A stretch of 64,000 nucleotides of DNA from an uncultured Oscillospiraceae bacterium (lineage in GTDB: Bacteria; Bacillota; Clostridia; Oscillospirales; Acutalibacteraceae): positions 1 to 64,000 of the forward strand of contig URJZ01000002.1 of NCBI GenBank assembly GCA_900548305.1, written 5' to 3'. Positions 17,374 to 26,377 of the stretch are shown piece after piece; the first letter of the stretch is position 1; every line of letters starts with the position of its first letter. The notes beneath the pieces were generated by a model that was not told the origin of the DNA, did no database searches, and saw only the letters and a program-made list of their open reading frames with translations. A program made the translations under genes and the position numbers.

Positions 17374-19062
17374 ATGAAATTTTCTCAAATGGAGTATCAG
17401 CGTCCCAACGTAGATGAAATGATAGAGCAGTATAAACAAATTACAGAACGGTTTCCAAATTGTAAAAATGCCAAAGAGCAAATGAAATGTATTTTGGAAC
17501 ATGAATCCACTATGAAGGCGTATCAAACGATGAGCACGCTTGCGTACATTCATAACAGCATTAATACCGCAGATGAATTTTATGCACAGGAAAAGGCGTT
17601 TTACAACGAAAAATCTCCTGTGATACAGGAGTATGAACAAGCTTTTCTGCAAGTTGTGTATGATTCCAGATTCAAAAAAGAGCTTGAGAAAGAACTGGGC
17701 ACCTTGTTTTTTGAAAATATTAAAGTTGCACTGCGTTCGTTTTCACCTGAAATTATCCCTCTTTTGCAGCAGGAAAATGAATTGACCACAGAATATCAAA
17801 AACTGCTGGCATCCGCGAAAATTGAATTTGATGGCAAAGAATTAAATCTTTCTACCATAACAACTTATTTACAGGATTTAGACAGAACCGTAAGAAAAGA
17901 AGCATGGAAAAAATGCGCTGCCTTTTTTGAGGAGCATGCGCAAAAATTGGATGAAATTTATGATCAGTTGGTCAAAAACAGAGACGAACAAGCGCGTAAA
18001 TTGGGCTATGCCAATTATGTACAGCTGGGATATGACCGTTTGGGACGAAACTGTTACAGGGCTTCTGATGTAAAAGTATTCCGAGACCAAATTATACGAG
18101 ATTTGGTTCCCGTGACCGTAACCATCCGTAAAATGCAGGCACAGCGAATTGGCGTAGATGAGGTAAAATTACACGATACAGGTGTTTCTTTTACAGACGG
18201 CAATCCAAAGCCAGATGGTGGAACACAAGAACTGGTGTCTGCAGCACAAAAAATGTATGATGAAATGAGTCCCAAGACATCAGAGTTTTTTACCTTTATG
18301 AGAGAAAACGAGTTGTTCGATTTGGAGAGCAAACAAAATAAAGCAGGCGGCGGTTATTGTACGGAACTGCCTGATTATCAGTCTCCGTTTATTTTTTCTA
18401 ATTTTAACGGTACCTCTGGCGATGTGGATGTGCTGACACATGAAGCGGGTCATGCATTTGCGGCATATCAGGCTCGCAATATGGAGATTCGTGAAAATGC
18501 AAGCACTACAATGGAAACAGCGGAAGTACATTCTATGACAATGGAACTTATGGCACGCCCTTGGGCTGAGTTGTTTTTTGGAAATGACGCTGAAAAATTC
18601 CGTGTATTTCAATTGGAATCTGCCCTTAACTTTATTCCGTATGGTTGTTTGGTGGACGAATTTCAGCATGAGGTGTATGAAAATCCAAGATTAACACCGC
18701 AGGAACGCAAAAAATTATGGCTGAAATTAGAAAAGAAATATCGTCCGTGGCTGGATTTTGACAATCTGCCATTCTTTAAAGACGGAGGCGGATTCCAAAA
18801 GCAACATCATATTTATTGCTATCCGTTTTATTATATTGATTATTGTTTGGCACAAACCGTTGCCTTGGAATTCTGGAGTAAATCAAATCAAGATTGGAAA
18901 AAAGCATTTGATGAATATTTAGCGTTTGTAAGCGCCGCAGGAACAAAAAGTTTTGTACAATTAATCAAGGATTCTGAGTTAGATTCTCCTTTTGAAGATG
19001 GCTGCGTAAAAGAATTAAGCACAGAAGTGGTTCAATGGATGGAACGGCATCGTATTAAGTAG
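17374..19062 (+). CDS. pepF: M3 family oligoendopeptidase (PepF type)
   Basis: Cytosolic zinc oligopeptidase. The zinc site HEAGH occurs in LTHEAGHAFAAYQ, about residue 350, with the third ligand glutamate in the following TAEVHSMTMEL segment. No signal peptide is seen. An earlier in-frame ATG overlaps the tyrA terminator. The ATG at 17374 has AGGAGGG directly upstream and yields 562 residues, close to the family norm. It converges on spoVB, whose stop overlaps this gene's end by 8 bases. The exact substrates are unknown. Confidence 0.93.
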   Translation: MKFSQMEYQRPNVDEMIEQYKQITERFPNCKNAKEQMKCILEHESTMKAYQTMSTLAYIHNSINTADEFYAQEKAFYNEKSPVIQEYEQAFLQVVYDSRFKKELEKELGTLFFENIKVALRSFSPEIIPLLQQENELTTEYQKLLASAKIEFDGKELNLSTITTYLQDLDRTVRKEAWKKCAAFFEEHAQKLDEIYDQLVKNRDEQARKLGYANYVQLGYDRLGRNCYRASDVKVFRDQIIRDLVPVTVTIRKMQAQRIGVDEVKLHDTGVSFTDGNPKPDGGTQELVSAAQKMYDEMSPKTSEFFTFMRENELFDLESKQNKAGGGYCTELPDYQSPFIFSNFNGTSGDVDVLTHEAGHAFAAYQARNMEIRENASTTMETAEVHSMTMELMARPWAELFFGNDAEKFRVFQLESALNFIPYGCLVDEFQHEVYENPRLTPQERKKLWLKLEKKYRPWLDFDNLPFFKDGGGFQKQHHIYCYPFYYIDYCLAQTVALEFWSKSNQDWKKAFDEYLAFVSAAGTKSFVQLIKDSELDSPFEDGCVKELSTEVVQWMERHRIK

Positions 19063-20614
19063 CGGATTTGGAATGGAAAATCTCTTTGAGGCAGGCCACA
19101 TCTTCTTTTTTGAAGCATTGTGTCATGCGTAATAAAATGTAATATCCAATGGCTGATAATGTAAATTCCAGTATCATACAGCACCAAACAGGAACCGCGT
19201 TCATAAACGGCAAATGCCTTAATAACGAAAAGCAAAGAACCGAAATGCCTCCGCATAAAATCGGCTTTACAATCCAGTCTACAAACTGTATCTCCACCTG
19301 AGATACTTTCAGAAGACGATGAATGCTCAATGTAGCATTAAAAATCGTGCTGAAAAATAAAATGCCCAGATAGCCGTTTACACCTGTGAACGGAATTAAA
19401 AAATAGACCAATATGACGCGTAATCCGGAATCTGCAAAATTATATCGCATGGAGGCAATTTGCTGGTCCAACCCTTTTAAAATGCCGTCTACCACGCTAT
19501 CAAGATACAATAAAGGAATCAGCGGTGCCAAAAATCGAATCAGGCGTCCCGCATCTTCGCTTTGATAAAAGGTGCGGCCAAAATCATCGGCAAATATAAT
19601 AAAACAAGCAGTAATAAAGAATGAAAACAGCAGGGTCAATTGCATGGAACGTGCAGTGGTCCTGCTGATTGTTCTTTTATGGCCTACTGCATTTGCTTCT
19701 GCCATTTCAGGAACCAGCAAAGAAGAAAATGCCATTAAAAATGCGGAAGGAAATAAAATCAGCGGCATTACCATACCGTGAATCATACCGTAATTGCTCA
19801 ATGAGGTTTCCGTACTGGCACCGTGCTTCTTAAATCCAATGGGGATGAGTATGTTTTCAATGGTTACCAGTCCGTTGCGCAGGGTAGAACCAAACATGAT
19901 GGGCAGTTCTATATGGAACATATCCTGCAATGCTTTCCGAAAGGTATATTGAAATTGATTGCAGGGGGTGTCTTTTGCTTTTATTTTGTCTTTTATAAAG
20001 AAGATAAAAGTATAGGTACAAGAAGCAATCTCACCTAAAGTAGAGCCTAACATAATTGCGGCACAGGAATACTCTAACCCTTGCGGCGCTGCAAATGTGA
20101 ACAGACAAACTACGGCCATAATGGTAACAAATTGTTCTAAAAGTTCGCCCGAAGCAGTTTTGGCAACGCTTCTCATTGCGTTAAAATATCCCTTTAAACA
20201 GGAGCAAGTTGCCATAAGAGGTAAGCCGGGAGCGAGTATTTTAAGAGAAAGTGCGACACGTTGGTCGCCCAACCAATGGATTGCTACGTAATCAGAAGAA
20301 AAGTATAAGGCTACCATAGCAAGCAGACTTAGCAAAAGCGCGAAGATAATACACTTACGAACTGCCCGTTTTGCTTGAGACGGCGCCCCTTTTGTAATGG
20401 TATCTGTTACAATACGTGTAACGGCTAAGCTGATTCCTGAAGTGGATACCGTAATTGCCAATATAAAGACAGACATAACCAGTTGGTATAATCCCATACC
20501 TGCGGTTCCTATTTTAGAAGATAGGTAGGTCCGATAACCAATACTACTGGCCCGCATTACCAATGAAGAAGCTGTAAGAATCATTGCATTAAAAAAGAAT
20601 GTCCTTTTTTTCAT
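19055..20614 (-). CDS. spoVB: SpoVB-like MOP-superfamily flippase (stage V sporulation protein B family)
   Basis: Polytopic membrane protein, 519 residues with about 14 predicted hydrophobic segments, of the MATE/MviN-like exporter superfamily. The N-terminus MKKRTFFFNAMILTASSLVMR and the length fit SpoVB/YtgP-type proteins, which move lipid-linked cell-wall or spore-cortex precursors. If it is SpoVB itself, the organism forms endospores; YtgP-like paralogues in non-sporulating contexts look similar, so the exact role is inferred. The ATG at 20614 is chosen over 20686 because homology begins there, though its ribosome-binding site is weak. Monocistronic and convergent with pepF. Confidence 0.82.
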   Translation of the reverse strand: MKKRTFFFNAMILTASSLVMRASSIGYRTYLSSKIGTAGMGLYQLVMSVFILAITVSTSGISLAVTRIVTDTITKGAPSQAKRAVRKCIIFALLLSLLAMVALYFSSDYVAIHWLGDQRVALSLKILAPGLPLMATCSCLKGYFNAMRSVAKTASGELLEQFVTIMAVVCLFTFAAPQGLEYSCAAIMLGSTLGEIASCTYTFIFFIKDKIKAKDTPCNQFQYTFRKALQDMFHIELPIMFGSTLRNGLVTIENILIPIGFKKHGASTETSLSNYGMIHGMVMPLILFPSAFLMAFSSLLVPEMAEANAVGHKRTISRTTARSMQLTLLFSFFITACFIIFADDFGRTFYQSEDAGRLIRFLAPLIPLLYLDSVVDGILKGLDQQIASMRYNFADSGLRVILVYFLIPFTGVNGYLGILFFSTIFNATLSIHRLLKVSQVEIQFVDWIVKPILCGGISVLCFSLLRHLPFMNAVPVWCCMILEFTLSAIGYYILLRMTQCFKKEDVACLKEIFHSKSAT

Positions 20615-21168
20615 ACCACAACCCCATTTAGAATTTCGTTCTTTGTTTAATATATGTCCTAAATTGCGGGAAAATGAAACAAGCACAGATTTCTGTTTTT
20701 ATTTTTTTATTTAGAAATTATAAAATATCTTGAAATATTACTCATAATGTTTTATAAAGTATTTATAAAAGCGATTTGAATTGATATATGGAAAATGTAT
20801 TCTACATTTCTGATAGCATAAAGCTTGATAAAAACAGGCGGTTTTAAAGAGACTCTTAAAATTTTTATAGTACAAATTGCCGAGTGCTTGAAATACGAAT
20901 ATCTAATTTGTTATTTTAATTTTTCTGCAAACAAATAGGTTATCTTTGTACTACACGATATTGGCAAGACGTTAAGATGTTTTTATGGGGAATTTGTAGT
21001 ATGATGCTAAATTAGACCCAAATAAAAGTGGTGATATCATTAACTCGGAGCGGCAGCCGTGACAAGAGTGTAGAAAACTTCACAGAGGATAAAAAGACTC
21101 TGCATATTTCATTTAGAGAAAATGAGTTGTGTGGAATGTTACATTTAATTATAGGGAGGAAAATACTC
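20615..21168. other. AT-rich intergenic region between spoVB and the LysR gene
   Basis: About 550 bases without a credible gene, between divergently read spoVB and the LysR gene. A possible spore-sigma-like -10 box (CATATATT, minus strand, about 20651-20658) lies upstream of spoVB but is weak. A small hairpin CAGAG/CTCTG (about 21084-21103) is in the LysR leader. I could not identify a convincing sigma-A promoter for either gene. Confidence 0.4.
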
Positions 21169-22074
21169 ATGACGTTACAACATTTAAAATATGCGGTAAA
21201 AGTTGCGGATGTCGGCTCTATGAATGAAGCTGCCAAACAATTATTGATATCGCAGCCAAGTTTATCTGCAGCAATACGAGTTTTAGAAGAGGAAACCGGA
21301 GTTAATATTTTTAAACGTACCAATAAAGGTGTATATGTGACCGCAGAGGGAAGTGCTTTTTTGGAACATGCAAGATTAATTGTTGCTCAGTATGATTATA
21401 TTGAACATCAGTATGTGCGGGCTCATGAAAAGAAGAAGCGATTTGCTGTATCCACACAGCACTATGCGTTTGCAGTAAAAGCATTTATCAATACAGTCAA
21501 ACAGTTGAATTTAAGTGAATATCAAACGGCTATTCGTGAAACCAGAACCGGTGAAATTATAAAAGATGTTTGTACATCAAGAAGTGAACTGGGTATTATA
21601 TATTTAAGCAAATCCAATGAGGTGTATATGAAAAAGAGGCTGAAAAATGATAATTTGGAGTTTCATTATTTATTTGAATGCAGCATTTATGCATATTTAT
21701 GGCATGAACATCAGTTGGCTCAGAAAAAATCTATTAGTTATCAGGAATTACAGAAATATCCTTACTTGATATTTGAACAAGGAGAAAATAGTGTTTCCTT
21801 TTTATCAGAAGAAACGGAAAGCAAATATACGTTTCCTGATGTAATTCGAACCAATGATCGTGCAACAATGATGGAGTTAATCCGTCAAATTCATGCTTTT
21901 ACCATCTGTTGTGGTATTATGGATGATGTTTACAAAAAGCAAGGGTTTATTGCTGTACCGATTAATACAGATGAAACCATGAAAATAGGTTATGTAACGT
22001 TAAAAAATGCACAATTATCTCCTGTTAGTGAAGAATATGTAAGACAGTTGAAAGTGTTCGGGCCTGGTTTTTGA
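21169..22074 (+). CDS. LysR-family transcriptional regulator
   Basis: 301 residues. The N-terminal winged helix-turn-helix is clear (QHLKYAVKVADVGSMNEAAKQL, then ISQPSLSAAIRVLEEETG), followed by a substrate-binding effector domain. Start chosen at 21169, where AGGGAGGA lies just upstream; an in-frame upstream frame from 21028 has no such site. No adjacent gene is read divergently from a shared short promoter (spoVB is ~550 bases away), so the regulon and ligand cannot be told from context. Confidence 0.9.
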   Translation: MTLQHLKYAVKVADVGSMNEAAKQLLISQPSLSAAIRVLEEETGVNIFKRTNKGVYVTAEGSAFLEHARLIVAQYDYIEHQYVRAHEKKKRFAVSTQHYAFAVKAFINTVKQLNLSEYQTAIRETRTGEIIKDVCTSRSELGIIYLSKSNEVYMKKRLKNDNLEFHYLFECSIYAYLWHEHQLAQKKSISYQELQKYPYLIFEQGENSVSFLSEETESKYTFPDVIRTNDRATMMELIRQIHAFTICCGIMDDVYKKQGFIAVPINTDETMKIGYVTLKNAQLSPVSEEYVRQLKVFGPGF

Positions 22075-22099
22075 TGAATCCGCTTCATTTAACAAAGAA

Positions 22100-22129
22100 T
22101 TCCCTTTTCAAATGAATGGGGAGTTTTTT
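22100..22129 (+). terminator. Terminator after the LysR gene
   Basis: TCCC..TTCA / TGAA.GGGGA stem with a small internal loop, followed by TTTTTT. Moderate stability. Confidence 0.65.
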
Positions 22130-22210
22130 GCTTCTAAAGTTATAAATGTCAATTCATTTTAATCGTGTTTTGTGTATTGCATAAAAGCAGAGTATACCAA
22201 ATTCTCTATA

Positions 22211-22239
22211 TTGTATTATGATAGTATTTATTGTATAAT
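22211..22239 (+). promoter_or_regulatory. Sigma-A promoter of prmA-dcd
   Basis: TTGTAT (22211-22216), 17-base spacer, TATAAT (22234-22239), ending 35 bases before the prmA start. Confidence 0.8.
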
Positions 22240-22274
22240 AAAGCATTATAATATCGTAAAATATGGAGGACAAC

Positions 22275-23195
22275 ATGGATTGGACCGAAATTGCTATTAC
22301 TGTACCGGCGGAAGATGTAGACCGCGCAGGAGATATTGCGCAAATGGTGGTACCGTATGGTATTTATATTGAAGATTACTCTAATTTGGAGCAAGAGGCG
22401 TGGGAAATTGCTCATATTGATTTAATCGATGAAGAATTATTAAATAAAGACCGCACAAAAGGTATTATACATGTATATATCAGTCCTGAAGAAAATCCTG
22501 CGGAAGCCATTTCATTCTTGCAGGAACGTTATACGGCTGAAGGAATTCCTTTTACCATTGATACGGCAGACTGTGTTATGGAGGATTGGTTAAATAATTG
22601 GAAGAAATATTTTAAACCCATTCCGGTGGGAAAATCCCTATTGATTCGTCCTACATGGGAAGAAGAGTATGATGCCGGAAATAGAACGGTGCTGCACTTG
22701 GAACCGGGATTGGCTTTTGGTACAGGTACCCATGAAACAACCCGCTTATGTATGGAACTGCTAGAGCGATATATTAAACCGGATATGGATGTGCTTGATG
22801 TGGGGTGCGGAAGTGGTATTCTATCCGTTGCAGCTTTGCTATTGGGAGCGAAATCTGCGGTAGGTGTGGATATAGATGCGCTTGCCGTAAAAACAGCTAT
22901 GGAAAATGCGGAAATCAACCATGTGGCAGATCGCTTTACTGCAATTGCAGGAAATTTAACAGAACAAATTAACGGGAAATACCATATTGTGCTTGCTAAC
23001 ATTGTTGCAGATGTCATTATGATGTTAACAGAAGATATTGAACAATATTTATATCCGGATTCCATTTACATTATGAGTGGTATTATTGATACCCGTGAAC
23101 AGGATGTTCTGGATGCTATTAGTGAAAAATTTGAGATCATAGAACGCAAAGAAGAAAAAGGGTGGGTAGCATTGGCTGCTCGCCTGAAACGGTAG
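22275..23195 (+). CDS. prmA: Ribosomal protein L11 methyltransferase
   Basis: SAM-dependent trimethylation of ribosomal protein L11. The N-terminal substrate-recognition domain covers about residues 1-95; the catalytic domain has LEPGLAFGTGTHETT and the SAM motif VLDVGCGSGILSVAAL near residue 175, then NIVADVI. The first ATG (22263) overlaps the ribosome-binding site. The ATG at 22275, 5 bases after GGAGG, gives 306 residues. Followed after 12 bases by dcd. Confidence 0.96.
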   Translation: MDWTEIAITVPAEDVDRAGDIAQMVVPYGIYIEDYSNLEQEAWEIAHIDLIDEELLNKDRTKGIIHVYISPEENPAEAISFLQERYTAEGIPFTIDTADCVMEDWLNNWKKYFKPIPVGKSLLIRPTWEEEYDAGNRTVLHLEPGLAFGTGTHETTRLCMELLERYIKPDMDVLDVGCGSGILSVAALLLGAKSAVGVDIDALAVKTAMENAEINHVADRFTAIAGNLTEQINGKYHIVLANIVADVIMMLTEDIEQYLYPDSIYIMSGIIDTREQDVLDAISEKFEIIERKEEKGWVALAARLKR

Positions 23196-23207
23196 GGGGA
23201 TTTGGGC

Positions 23208-23789
23208 ATGATATTATCAGGAAGAGAAATAGAACGTGCAGTAGGCACGGATATTATTATAGAGCCGTTTGAACGCAGTAAGGTAAATCCGAACAGTTAT
23301 AACTTAACGCTGCACAATGAGCTGTTGGTATATGAAAATGAAATTTTAGATATGAAAAAGCCAAATCCAACCAAAAAATTAGTGATTCCGGAAGAAGGAT
23401 TGTTACTGGAACCAAATAAGTTGTATTTGGGAAGAACAAAAGAATTTACCACTACCAGCAAATATGTACCTATGTTAGAAGGGCGCTCTTCTACAGGTCG
23501 TTTGGGATTGTGTATACACGTAACCGCCGGTTTTGGAGATATTGGGTTTGCAGGTTACTGGACATTGGAGATTTATTGTATCCATCCACTCATTATTTAT
23601 CCTGATATTGAAGTATGCCAAATCTATTATCACACTATAAAAGGCGACTATGACTTGTATAGCAGTGGAAAGTACCAAAACAATACAGGAATTCAAGCCA
23701 GTCTTATGTATAAAGACTTCGAGAAAAAACAAGCCTTAAAAAGTGAAAGAATGGGTTTGGAAATTCCATCAGATTTGAAAAATAAATAA
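23208..23789 (+). CDS. dcd: dCTP deaminase
   Basis: Deaminates dCTP to dUTP for thymidylate supply; trimeric dUTPase fold. The 193 residues include PNSYNLTL, the signature LEGRSSTGRLGL and HVTAGFGDIGFAGYWTLE with the catalytic glutamate. A bifunctional dCTP deaminase/dUTPase cannot be excluded from sequence alone. The ATG at 23208 follows GGGGGA by 7 bases. Probably co-transcribed with prmA. Confidence 0.93.
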   Translation: MILSGREIERAVGTDIIIEPFERSKVNPNSYNLTLHNELLVYENEILDMKKPNPTKKLVIPEEGLLLEPNKLYLGRTKEFTTTSKYVPMLEGRSSTGRLGLCIHVTAGFGDIGFAGYWTLEIYCIHPLIIYPDIEVCQIYYHTIKGDYDLYSSGKYQNNTGIQASLMYKDFEKKQALKSERMGLEIPSDLKNK

Positions 23790-23805
23790 TTTGAATCTTA
23801 CTTTT

Positions 23806-23838
23806 AAACGCAGCTGTAACATTTACAGCTGCGTTTTT
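23806..23838 (+). terminator. Terminator after dcd
   Basis: AAACGCAGCTGTAA / TTACAGCTGCGTTTTT, perfect 14-bp stem, 3-base loop, T-run. Confidence 0.92.
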
Positions 23839-24188
23839 GTTATATTATAAATGATATCGTTCATATTTTTGGTGAATATAAATATAAAATAGCTGAATTA
23901 TAAAGGTTGCTATATCATTTTTTAATAGATTTATATCGATGAAATATTCTGTTAAGGGACAACTATTGGTTAATAAATGAGTATATATTTGTAGCTCAAG
24001 TTCGCCATAATACGTAGATAACTGTTGATAAGAGTAATCTGAACATTTTTTAAGAGAAGGAGCGGTGAGGAGTTTTTCTATTTTATTGCATAACTTTATG
24101 ATATCATATTAAACTACATGATATTTGAAAAAATATCTATAATAAGAAATATGTTAGCAACTGAAGTTTGTGATTATCGGAGAATAAA
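23839..24188. other. AT-rich gap with no recognisable feature
   Basis: About 350 bases, very AT-rich, between the dcd terminator and the decayed XRE gene. I see no ORF with a ribosome-binding site, RNA gene or repeat. Confidence 0.5.
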
Positions 24189-24400
24189 ATGAGAGAGAGT
24201 TTTACATAATTGCACAGGAAATTAGGAATTTATATAGCATATTATCAAAATTTGAAAGGGTTAATTCAAATTGAATTAGCGGAAATGATATAAAAAGTCG
24301 TATATGCGTCAGTTAGTTTGAGGCTCCTCAAATGGAGGTGAATATATGAGTCAAAATGGCAGAAGTTTTAGAAATTCATTCTGCAAAACTATTTAATTCA
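24189..24400 (+). pseudogene. Decayed XRE-family (Cro/C1 helix-turn-helix) regulator
   Basis: Remnant of a small ~70-residue helix-turn-helix regulator. From the ATG at 24189 (GGAG upstream) the frame gives MRESFT, a stop at 24207, then YYQNLKGLIQIELAEMI, which matches helices 1-2 of XRE proteins. The reading then shifts frame at about 24290: SRICVS, stop (24314), FEAPQMEVN, stop (24347), then MAEVLEIHSAKLFNS, the typical end of these proteins. So there are three in-frame stops, one frameshift and probably a short deletion before MAEVLEI. The target is unknown. A terminator follows at 24423. Confidence 0.8.
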
Positions 24401-24422
24401 GTTACCATATGGCTAAAACTTA

Positions 24423-24456
24423 AAAAAGCGAGCATCATGCATGATACTCGCTTTTT
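24423..24456. terminator. Bidirectional terminator between the XRE remnant and pheA
   Basis: AAAAAGCGAG / CTCGCTTTTT with an inner ATCAT/ATGAT extension. It has A- and T-runs on both sides, so it can end minus-strand pheA transcripts too. Confidence 0.9.
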
Positions 24457-24499
24457 GTATTGCTTTCTGTCACTATGGAACAGTTCAAATCAAAAAATA

Positions 24500-25678
24500 T
24501 TAATGTTCATCCTTAGGATCGTATTCTACATAGTTACCTAAAAATGAGAAATTAGGAAGTTCTTGAGATAGAGAACACAGTAAGTCTAATGTATCGCAAT
24601 GATGCACATTTCCAGTAAAATCTAAATAAAAATTATATTTAAATTCTCCGTTATTTCCTTCTTTCAAGGGACGTGACTCTATTTTGGTCAGGTTTAAGCC
24701 TGTCATTGCAAAGCGTGCCAGAACACTATACAAGGAACCTGTTGTATGAGGCAAAGAAAAGCATAAACTAATTTTTTCTGCATTTTTTGGAATAATCATT
24801 TCTTTGCTCAATGCGGCAAAACGAGTTCTGTTTTGGTTGTTGTTTTGTATGTCTTCCTGTAGAATGTTTAGGCCATACATATTGGCGGCAATGGTGGAAC
24901 AAATTGCGGCCGCATCTGTTACTCCGTTTTCTTTATCCATTTTAGCCAGCATTTTGGCGGCAACTGCTGTGTTGCTATGTTGAATTGACTTCCAGTTGTG
25001 AGAAGAAATCATATCGGAACATTGGGCCAAAGCCTGTGGATGGGAATATACGGTACGAATATTCTCAATGGTTACCCCTTGCCGTGCTGCCAAGCAATGA
25101 TGCACATGCAGAGTAGTGGAACCTACAATGCTAAAGCGATAATTTAAGATAAGATCATATACTTCTACAACAGAACCAGCAGAGGAATTCTCGACCGGCA
25201 GCAGTCCGAAATCCACAGTTCCGTTTTTCAGAGCTTCAAATACATCTTTAAAACTCTCGTATGGATAAACAGCGCAGTCAGGGAACAAAAATGTTGCGGC
25301 TGCATGAGAAAAAGAACCGGAAACGCCTTGAAATGCAATTTTTTTTCCAGAGGAAACCTCTTTTAAGGAGGTTTCTTTTTGTAATGCAGCTTCAATTTTA
25401 TTGCGAATATCTGTTCCGCTGTTTAATAATTTGTGCTGGCGTGAACGGTTTAATGCCATCAAAGTAGTATATAACATTTTGGCTTCCGGTGCAAAATCGC
25501 CTGCATCTGCAGCGACGCGAGATAAAATTTCATTTTCACGCTGTGCGTTAAAAATAGGCAGACTTAATTCACGTTTTGCCTGTGCAACATCTTGGGCGCA
25601 TTTCATACGTTCGATGAACAGGGGAAGCAGTTGTTCATCGATTGCGTCTATACGCTTTCTGATTTCGTCTAAAGTCAT
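24500..25678 (-). CDS. pheA: Bifunctional chorismate mutase / prephenate dehydratase (P-protein)
   Basis: Makes phenylpyruvate from chorismate in two steps. Residues 1 to ~90 are an AroQ-type chorismate mutase (LDEIRKRIDAIDEQLLPLF), ~110-290 the dehydratase (FQGVSGSFSHAAA, LLPVENSSAGSV, TRFAAL), and ~295-392 an ACT domain with the phenylalanine-binding ESRPLK motif, so feedback by phenylalanine is expected. The start at 25678 (392 residues) is chosen because the mutase domain begins there; upstream in-frame codons from 25861 are not coding-like. The ribosome-binding site is weak. Separate from the main aro cluster. Confidence 0.95.
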   Translation of the reverse strand: MTLDEIRKRIDAIDEQLLPLFIERMKCAQDVAQAKRELSLPIFNAQRENEILSRVAADAGDFAPEAKMLYTTLMALNRSRQHKLLNSGTDIRNKIEAALQKETSLKEVSSGKKIAFQGVSGSFSHAAATFLFPDCAVYPYESFKDVFEALKNGTVDFGLLPVENSSAGSVVEVYDLILNYRFSIVGSTTLHVHHCLAARQGVTIENIRTVYSHPQALAQCSDMISSHNWKSIQHSNTAVAAKMLAKMDKENGVTDAAAICSTIAANMYGLNILQEDIQNNNQNRTRFAALSKEMIIPKNAEKISLCFSLPHTTGSLYSVLARFAMTGLNLTKIESRPLKEGNNGEFKYNFYLDFTGNVHHCDTLDLLCSLSQELPNFSFLGNYVEYDPKDEH

Positions 25679-25811
25679 GAAAAACACTCTTTTCTTATAA
25701 AAGTTAAAATATGTAAAAGAATTTGTTTTTATAAAAGAAACCGTCTTTTTTAAAATAAATTCTATTTTCGTATTGACAAACTGCGTATTTGCTAATAATA
25801 TGTGCATATGG

Positions 25812-25842
25812 GAGAACGACCGGAATGGATACGGACGTTCTC
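25812..25842. repeat. Inverted repeat between pheA and acpP
   Basis: GAGAACG-A-CCG / CGG-A-CGTTCTC: two 10-base arms with one A-A mismatch and a 9-base loop. It sits 90 bases before acpP and ~135 before pheA. There is no T-run, so it looks more like an operator or a leader structure than a terminator. Confidence 0.65.
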
Positions 25843-25932
25843 GACTTGGAAATTGTAACATATTTTATGTTGCTTTGTCCATATTGCGAGATAGCTTGAT
25901 ACGAAAACAAATTTCTAGGAGGAGAATGTATA

Positions 25933-26163
25933 ATGGTATTTGAGAAAGTGAAAGCCATTCTAAGCGAACAATTTGATGTTGAAGAGGACACAATCACAAT
26001 GGAATCCAACATTGCTGAAGATCTAGGTGCTGACTCTTTAGACGTAGTTGACTTGCTAATGTCTATCGAAGATGAATTTGAGATTGAAATTCCTGATTCT
26101 GAAATTGAGAATGTAAAAACAGTTGGCGATCTTGTAAAATACATTGAGGCTAACAAAGCCTAA
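25933..26163 (+). CDS. acpP: Acyl carrier protein
   Basis: 76-residue acidic carrier for fatty acid synthesis. The 4'-phosphopantetheine attachment serine (about residue 35) is in LGADSLDVVDLLMSIEDEF. Strong AGGAGGAG site upstream. It stands alone with its own terminator; no fab genes are adjacent. Confidence 0.97.
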   Translation: MVFEKVKAILSEQFDVEEDTITMESNIAEDLGADSLDVVDLLMSIEDEFEIEIPDSEIENVKTVGDLVKYIEANKA

Positions 26164-26193
26164 TTTACGCTGATTTTGGCATAAATTTTGAAC

Positions 26194-26229
26194 AAAAGGC
26201 ACACCGTAAAAATATGGTGTGCCTTTTTT
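26194..26229 (+). terminator. Terminator after acpP
   Basis: AAAAGGCACACC / GGTGTGCCTTTTTT, perfect 12-bp stem, T-run. Confidence 0.93.
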
Positions 26230-26287
26230 GTGTTTATACAGTATTTACTTTTTGAAAGAAAAAAGAAAAAATGCCGAAAATTTTTCA

Positions 26288-26316
26288 TTGAAATATAACG
26301 ATGTAACCGATATAAT
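26288..26316 (+). promoter_or_regulatory. Sigma-A promoter of proS
   Basis: TTGAAA (26288-26293), 17-base spacer, TATAAT (26311-26316). The leader to proS is ~55 bases, too short for a T-box. Confidence 0.85.
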
Positions 26317-26377
26317 ATATATAAGTATGCAAAATCACTGATTGCAATATCAAAGTGAGTTTAGGAGATTAAGGATT

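Noticed and set aside
21028..21168. N-terminal extension of the LysR protein
   Set aside because: The translation before 21169 is not LysR-like and a strong ribosome-binding site sits directly before the 21169 ATG.
24356..24541. A 61-residue ORF in the gap before pheA
   Set aside because: Its first 15 codons are the 3' end of the decayed XRE gene and the rest runs through a terminator hairpin and into the end of pheA.
26230..26377. T-box leader of proS
   Set aside because: The leader after the promoter is only ~55 bases and holds no T-box sequence or specifier stem.
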